Below, in pieces: positions 44,165 through 48,669 of a DNA stretch of 48,669 nt (positions are counted from its first letter, which is position 1; every line of letters begins with the position of its first letter). Under the pieces are notes generated by a model that searched no databases, was not told where the DNA came from, and was given only the letters and a program-made list of their open reading frames with translations. The DNA is from Nocardioides sp. GTDB lineage: Bacteria > Actinomycetota > Actinomycetes > Propionibacteriales > Nocardioidaceae. Position numbers and translations under genes: made by a program. The DNA lies in NCBI RefSeq assembly GCF_030655615.1, contig NZ_JAURVJ010000137.1, forward strand, positions 1 to 48,669, written 5' to 3'.

Positions 44165-45311
44165 GGCGTCCGCGCACCACCACTAGGAACACCCCGCCGG
44201 CGACGAGCGCCCAGAACGCCGCCCCCACGCCCGCGATCGTCAGCCCCGACGCGGCGACGACGAAGGTCACGGCCGCGGCCTCGCGGTAGCCGTCGTCGCC
44301 CAACGCCGAGGATGCGGCCGAGGCGAAGGTGCCGAGGAGAGCGAGTCCGGCGACCGAGGCGACGACACCGGCCGGAGCAGCGGCCGAGACGGTGGTGACC
44401 AGGGCGGCGAGGGGGCCGAGGAGCAGGTAGGTGACGCCGGCCGAGACCCCGGCAACCCAACGCCGCGACTCGTCCTCACCGGCCGAGGGCCCGGCCGCCA
44501 GCGCCGCCGAGATGGCCGCCAGGTTGATGGAGTAGCCGCCCAGCGGGGCGGTGACGGCGGTCGCGCCGCCGGCGTACACGAGCGCCGGCGACAGCGGAGC
44601 GCGGTAGCCGAACGACGCGAGGACGGCGACGCCCGGGATGTTCTGGCTCGTCATCGTGACGAGGTAGAGCGGCACCCCGATCGCGACGACCGTGACGAGG
44701 TCGAACGTCGGGCTGGTCCAGGTCAGCGTCGGCGCGAGGGCCCCACGGTCGACGTCGCCGAGCGAGCCGCTCACGACGATGACGACGACCGCCGCCGCGA
44801 AGGCACCCGGCACCGCCCACCGCCGTGCGAGCCGCAGCAGCAGCAGCCACGTGACGAGCACCGGCGCGATCGCCGCCGGCTCGTCGGTCAGGGCCCGGAA
44901 CGGCTCGACGCAGAGCACCAGCAGGACGCCGGCCAGCATCGCGTTGGCCAGCGGCATCGGGATCCGCGCGACCCAGTCGCCGAGCGGCCGGACCAGCCCC
45001 GTCAGGGCGTAGAGCAACCCGGCGACGAGGAAGGCGCCGACGGCGTCGGCGTACCCACCGTCGGGCACGGTGGCCCCGGCCAGGAGGGCCGCGCCGGGCG
45101 TCGACCACGCCATCGTCACGGGTTGGCGCGTGCGCCACGAGAACGCGAGGGAGCCGACGCCCATCGTCAGCGACACGACGAGCAGTCCGGAGGCTGCGTC
45201 GGACGGTGAGGCACCGACCGCCGTGAGGCCGGTGAGGACGACGGCGAAGGACGACGTGAACCCGACGACCGACGTCACGACCCCGGCGACGACGGCCTGC
45301 GAGTCGCTCAC
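44136..45311 (-). CDS. benE: Benzoate/H+ symporter-like membrane transporter
   Basis: 391 aa with about 12 hydrophobic helices, covering the BenE family length. Motifs: QPVTMAWSTPGAALLAGATV near helices 3-4, VYLVTMTSQNIPGVAVL-like segment (YLVTMTSQNIPGVAVLASFG) and APLGGYSINLAAISAAL, the conserved substrate-site region. Expected to import benzoate or a related aromatic acid by proton symport. It starts 33 bp after the carboxylase subunit gene and may be cotranscribed with it. No aromatic catabolic genes are in the window. Confidence 0.88.
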   Translation of the reverse strand: MSDSQAVVAGVVTSVVGFTSSFAVVLTGLTAVGASPSDAASGLLVVSLTMGVGSLAFSWRTRQPVTMAWSTPGAALLAGATVPDGGYADAVGAFLVAGLLYALTGLVRPLGDWVARIPMPLANAMLAGVLLVLCVEPFRALTDEPAAIAPVLVTWLLLLRLARRWAVPGAFAAAVVVIVVSGSLGDVDRGALAPTLTWTSPTFDLVTVVAIGVPLYLVTMTSQNIPGVAVLASFGYRAPLSPALVYAGGATAVTAPLGGYSINLAAISAALAAGPSAGEDESRRWVAGVSAGVTYLLLGPLAALVTTVSAAAPAGVVASVAGLALLGTFASAASSALGDDGYREAAAVTFVVAASGLTIAGVGAAFWALVAGGVFLVVVRGRLSATPSHRS

Positions 45312-45344
45312 CCGCGCGAGGTCATCGGTCCGCGGTCAATCGGA

Positions 45345-47123
45345 TCAGTCCTTGAGCTCGCAGATGGACTGACCGCTGGTGACGGTCGCGCCGACCTCGG
45401 CGGCCAGACCGGTGACCGTGCCGGCCTTGTGGGCCTTGAGCGGCTGCTCCATCTTCATGGCCTCGATGACCACGATGGTCTCGCCCTCGGCGACCTGCTG
45501 GCCCTCCTCGACGACGACCTTGACGATGGTGCCCTGCATCGGGCTGGTCACGGAGTCTCCGGACGCCGCGGCGCCGGCCTTCTTGCCGGCCGCGCGCTTG
45601 GGCTTCTTGCCTCCGCTGCCGGTGCCGCCGCCGGACGACAGGCCACCGAGACCGGACGGGATGACGACCTCGAGGCGCTTGCCGCCGACCTCGACGACGA
45701 CGGTCCGGCGCTCCTCGGGCTCGTCGCCCTCGGCGACGGCGCCGCCGTAGGGCGCGATCTGGTTGTCGAACTCGGTCTCGATCCACTGCGTGTAGACGTG
45801 GAACGTCTCGCCGTCGCCGATGAAGGCGGGGTCGCGGGTCACCGCGCGGTGGAACGGGATGACGGTGGGCATGCCGTCGACGACGAACTCGTCGAGGGCG
45901 CGGCGCGAGCGCTCCAGCGCCTGGGTGCGGTCGCGGCCGCTGACGATCAGCTTGGCGATGAGGGAGTCGAACGAGCCGGGGATGGTCTCGCCGTTCTCGT
46001 AGCCGCCGTCGAGGCGCACGCCCGGGCCGGACGGCGGGCTCCACGCCGAGAGGGTGCCGGGGGCCGGCATGAAGTTGGCCCCGCCGTCCTCGGCGTTGAT
46101 GCGGTACTCGATCGAGTGGCCGGTGACCGTGGGGTCGTCGTAGCCGAGCTCCTCGCCCGCGGCGATGCGGAACATCTCGCGCACGAGGTCGATGCCGGTG
46201 ACCTCCTCGGACACGCAGTGCTCGACCTGGAGGCGCGTGTTGACCTCGAGGAACGAGATGGTGCCGTCGGCGGCCACGAGGAACTCGCAGGTGCCGGCGC
46301 CGACGTAGCTGGCCTCGCGCAGGATCGCCTTCGACGACTCGTAGAGCTTGGCGACCTGGTCGTCGGTCAGGAACGGGGCAGGCGCCTCCTCGACCAGCTT
46401 CTGGTTGCGGCGCTGGAGCGAGCAGTCGCGGGTCGAGACCACGACGACGTTGCCGTGCTGGTCGGCCAGGCACTGGGTCTCGACGTGGCGCGGCTTGTCG
46501 AGGAACTTCTCGACGAGGCACTCGCCGCGGCCGAACGCGCTGACGGCCTCGCGGACCGCCGACTCGTAGGCGTCGGGGATCTCCTCGAGCGTGCGGGCGA
46601 CCTTGAGGCCGCGGCCGCCGCCGCCGAAGACGGCCTTGATGGCCACCGGCAGACCGGCGTCCTTGGCGAACGCGACGACCTCGTCGGCGTCCTTGACGGC
46701 GTCCTTGGTGCCGGGGGCCAGCGGGGCGTTTGCCTTCTCGGCGATGTGCTTGGCCTTGGCCTTGTCGCCCAGCGCCTCGATCGCCGCCGGCGGCGGGCCG
46801 ATCCAGACGAGCCCGGCGTCGATGACGGCCTGGGCGAAGTCGGCGTTCTCGGCGAGGAAGCCGTAGCCGGGGTGGACCGAGTCGGCGCCGGACTTCTCGG
46901 CGACGGCGATGAGCTTGGCGATGTCGAGGTAGGAGTCGGCCGGCGTCGCGCCGCCGAGGGAGTGGGCCTCGTCGGCCAGCCGCACGAACATGGCGTCGCG
47001 GTCGGGGTCGGCGTACACCGCCACGCTGCCGATACCGGCGTCCTTGCACGCCCGGATGACCCGGACGGCGATCTCGCCACGGTTGGCGATGAGGACCTTC
47101 TGCAACGGCTTGACGTCGGGCAC
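45345..47123 (-). CDS. accA3: Acetyl/propionyl-CoA carboxylase alpha subunit (biotin carboxylase + BCCP)
   Basis: 592 aa. Biotin carboxylase domain at 1-450 ([48 protein letters not shown]), a Gly/Lys-rich hinge ([20 protein letters not shown]) and a BCCP domain with biotin Lys in [11 protein letters not shown]. It carboxylates its own biotin for several acyl-CoA carboxylase beta subunits; no beta subunit is in the window. The GTG at 47123 has AGGAG five bases upstream, so longer starts are not needed. Same type as M. tuberculosis AccA3. Confidence 0.92.
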   Translation of the reverse strand: MPDVKPLQKVLIANRGEIAVRVIRACKDAGIGSVAVYADPDRDAMFVRLADEAHSLGGATPADSYLDIAKLIAVAEKSGADSVHPGYGFLAENADFAQAVIDAGLVWIGPPPAAIEALGDKAKAKHIAEKANAPLAPGTKDAVKDADEVVAFAKDAGLPVAIKAVFGGGGRGLKVARTLEEIPDAYESAVREAVSAFGRGECLVEKFLDKPRHVETQCLADQHGNVVVVSTRDCSLQRRNQKLVEEAPAPFLTDDQVAKLYESSKAILREASYVGAGTCEFLVAADGTISFLEVNTRLQVEHCVSEEVTGIDLVREMFRIAAGEELGYDDPTVTGHSIEYRINAEDGGANFMPAPGTLSAWSPPSGPGVRLDGGYENGETIPGSFDSLIAKLIVSGRDRTQALERSRRALDEFVVDGMPTVIPFHRAVTRDPAFIGDGETFHVYTQWIETEFDNQIAPYGGAVAEGDEPEERRTVVVEVGGKRLEVVIPSGLGGLSSGGGTGSGGKKPKRAAGKKAGAAASGDSVTSPMQGTIVKVVVEEGQQVAEGETIVVIEAMKMEQPLKAHKAGTVTGLAAEVGATVTSGQSICELKD

Positions 47124-47201
47124 CTGTGCTCCTGCGCTGGAATGGTCGGGCTGTGGGGTGGACGGGTCCGTCCCGCCGGGCAGGCTACCGGGAGCCCGAC
47201 C

Positions 47202-47207
47202 TATGCT
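47202..47207 (+). promoter_or_regulatory. Leaderless -10 box deciding start of hypothetical gene
   Basis: TATGCT on plus, seven bases before the GTG at 47215. It contains the ATG at 47203, so that ATG is unlikely to be the start. Confidence 0.45.
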
Positions 47208-47214
47208 CGATGGC

Positions 47215-47868
47215 GTGTCCGAGTACCAACAGGAGCGCAAGGGGTTCTGGCACGCGCCGGACGGCCCGATGACCACCGAGGCGATCGCGCTGGAGAACTG
47301 GGCCCGCGCCGCGCACGACGTGCTCGAGGAGACGGCGACGAGCTACCACGGCGTCATCCGGGAGTCCGAGCTCGCCGAGCGGCTGCAGGACGACACCGGG
47401 ATCCGCACCACCCGGCCGCCCGACCGCTGGCTGCCCAAGGTGCTGCAGCCGCTGGCCCACCTCCACTTCCGCGACGGCTACCCGCCGCTCACCGCGCTGG
47501 TGGTCGACGGGCACGGCTGGGTGGGGGAGCGCTACGACGACGTCCTGCGCGCCAACGAGGAGAACCCGATCAGCGACCCCGCCGCCCGCGAGCGGCACGC
47601 GTCGCGCTCCCGGCTGGCCTGCTACCAGTGGGCGGGCTCCGCCCCCGAGGACGGTGGCCTGCCCGCCGAGGTGCTGTCGACCACGCGCAGCCGTGCGCCG
47701 CGCTCGACGACCGCCGCCGGCGCCCGCGCGCCCAAGGCCCCGCGGGCCCCCCGGGAGCCCAAGGTGACCGCCCCCAAGCGGGTCGCCGCCTCGGACCGCC
47801 CGATCACCGTCTGCCCGAACTGTTTCATGGCGATCCCGGCGACCGGCCTCTGCGACAACTGCGACTGA
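47215..47868 (+). CDS. Hypothetical protein with C-terminal Cys4 zinc-ribbon-like tail
   Basis: 217 aa. Conserved N-terminal globular part ([57 protein letters not shown]), an Ala/Pro/Arg-rich basic linker and the ending [18 protein letters not shown], a CxxC...CxxC pair that probably binds zinc. The basic linker plus zinc knuckle suggests nucleic-acid or protein binding; inferred. I do not recognise the family. GTG chosen by the leaderless box. Confidence 0.75.
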   Translation: MSEYQQERKGFWHAPDGPMTTEAIALENWARAAHDVLEETATSYHGVIRESELAERLQDDTGIRTTRPPDRWLPKVLQPLAHLHFRDGYPPLTALVVDGHGWVGERYDDVLRANEENPISDPAARERHASRSRLACYQWAGSAPEDGGLPAEVLSTTRSRAPRSTTAAGARAPKAPRAPREPKVTAPKRVAASDRPITVCPNCFMAIPATGLCDNCD

Positions 47869-47879
47869 TGGGACCGGCG

Positions 47880-47961
47880 GATTCCCCGGCTGACCGGGGA
47901 ATCTGACCCTTGTCAGGGGATGCAACCCCTGACAACGGTCGGAACCCCCGGCCGGCCGGGG
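47880..47961. repeat. Palindromic mosaic element, copy 4
   Basis: Three hairpins matching copy 3: GATTCCCCGG stem with CTGA loop (47880-47903), TTGTCAGGGG ... CCCCTGACAA (47910-47935, one unpaired position), and the perfect 16-base palindrome CCCCGGCCGGCCGGGG (47946-47961). It starts 11 bases after the stop of the preceding gene and ends 12 bases before the first usable GTG of the RCC1 gene. Confidence 0.8.
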
Positions 47962-47973
47962 AATCCGCCCACC

Positions 47974-48669
47974 GTGAGCCTCCAGCGGTCGACGGGCGGA
48001 GCGTGGCGCGCGGTCGCGTCGACCAGGACGTCCGCCGCGGGTCGCTGGCGGTTCGGCACTGCGGCCCCGGCCGGGGCCGCGCGGGTGCGCTACCGCGTCG
48101 TGGCGCGGGCCGTGACCGTCGGGGGCCGGCGCCTCCCGGCCGCCACCACGGCGGTCCGGACGCTCGAGGTGCTCGCCTCGTCGGCGGCGCTGGCCACGTC
48201 ACCGGTCCAGCCGGTCGTCGGCGAGCCGGTTCGGCTCGTCGCGGCGTTCCGGCCGGTGCGTCCTGGGCGGCCTGTGCGGATCGAGCACCAGACCGGATCG
48301 ACCTGGACCACGCTCGCGTCGGGCCGTCAGGACGCGGCGGGCCGGTTCGCGGCCACGGTGACCCCCGCCGACGGCACGACCCGCAGCTACCGCGCGGCTG
48401 CGGCGGTCTTCCGCGGGGCGGTGGCCGTCACCGGCCCGAGCCGGCCCGTCACCGCCGTACCCCCGGGTGCGCTGCCGCTCGCCTTCTCGGTGGGCGGTGC
48501 CCAGTCCTGCGCGGTCGTGCCCGACCGCACGGTCAGGTGCTGGGGGGCCAACAGCTTCGGCGCGCTGGGCGACGGCACCCAGAGCAGCTCGGCGACGCCG
48601 GTCACCGCCACCGGGGCCGACGGCGCGACGGCGGCGAGCTCCGGCTCGCAGCACTCCTGCGCGCTGGTG
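47974..48669 (+). CDS. RCC1-repeat protein, 3' end outside window, 5' end probably missing
   Basis: Open to the window edge; 232 codons seen. Residues about 1-160 are two Ig-like/sugar-binding-like beta domains (SLQRSTGGAWRAVASTRTSA; VRIEHQTGSTWTTLAS), then RCC1 repeats begin: SCAVVPDRTVRCWGANSFGA, LGDGTQSSSATPV and SQHSCALV. RCC1 repeats form a beta-propeller, usually secreted in actinobacteria. No signal peptide is encoded: the frame opens in the middle of an Ig-like domain right after palindromic element copy 4. The frame is open back to 47869, and the ATG at 47920 lies inside the element. Start therefore uncertain. Confidence 0.7.
   Translation, partial: MSLQRSTGGAWRAVASTRTSAAGRWRFGTAAPAGAARVRYRVVARAVTVGGRRLPAATTAVRTLEVLASSAALATSPVQPVVGEPVRLVAAFRPVRPGRPVRIEHQTGSTWTTLASGRQDAAGRFAATVTPADGTTRSYRAAAAVFRGAVAVTGPSRPVTAVPPGALPLAFSVGGAQSCAVVPDRTVRCWGANSFGALGDGTQSSSATPVTATGADGATAASSGSQHSCALV

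Overview
High-GC actinobacterial chromosome, most like Nocardioides or another Nocardioidaceae. The grounds are GTG starts, ATGA/GTGA stop-start overlaps, leaderless genes with a TAnnnT box 6-8 bases before the start codon, iron boxes of the DtxR/IdeR type, HtaA-type haem uptake, and gene content shared with the M. tuberculosis lpdA/deoD/pmmB/accA3 neighbourhood. Taxonomy is inferred from content, not from a marker gene.

Layout. 1-1.4 kb: 5'-cut GT4 glycosyltransferase. 1.7-4.2 kb: WXG100-type 701-aa protein and a small companion, possible type VII secretion substrates. 4.2-8.6 kb: tightly coupled operon deoC, aldehyde dehydrogenase, a short dehydrogenase-like protein without catalytic residues, a uridine-kinase-like kinase and a C39-like cysteine peptidase. 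8.6-11.8 kb: PH-like membrane protein, phosphosugar mutase, HEAT-repeat protein, small acidic protein. 11.9-13.6 kb: aldo/keto reductase and a MerR regulator with matching operators in front of both genes. 13.6-22 kb: haem-iron island (haem oxygenase, TetR, two HtaA proteins, an anchored exported protein, hmuV, hmuU, hmuT) with iron boxes at both ends. 22-23.6 kb: TetR and purine nucleoside phosphorylase. 23.6-25.3 kb: 552-aa WXG-like/repeat-domain/helical fusion. 25.3-26.6 kb: AbiEi-like wHTH plus nuclease-like protein between two palindromic elements. 26.6-31.7 kb: GGCT-like protein, dihydrolipoamide dehydrogenase, a 47-bp tandem repeat, a frameshifted pseudogene, a collagen-like protein and the quinone reductase LpdA. 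31.7-35 kb: exported DUF305, LVIVD and SpoIID/LytB proteins. 35-38.6 kb: pyruvate carboxylase. 38.7-45.3 kb: two PH-domain membrane proteins, DUF1905, GNAT, FAD dehydrogenase, a hypothetical protein, BenE transporter. 45.3-48.7 kb: biotin carboxylase/BCCP subunit, a hypothetical zinc-ribbon-tailed protein, and an RCC1-repeat gene that runs off the window and seems to lack its 5' end.

Function. The haem genes form a complete path: HtaA surface capture, HmuTUV import, HmuO degradation. DeoC, the aldehyde dehydrogenase, the nucleoside kinase, the purine nucleoside phosphorylase and the phosphosugar mutase fit nucleoside/deoxyribose salvage. Lpd, pyruvate carboxylase and the acyl-CoA carboxylase subunit are central carbon and lipid metabolism. 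The most unusual features are mosaic palindromic elements at four loci whose hairpins differ by compensated base pairs, divergent leaderless promoters sharing one TA, the dead dehydrogenase in the deoC operon, and several frame breaks.
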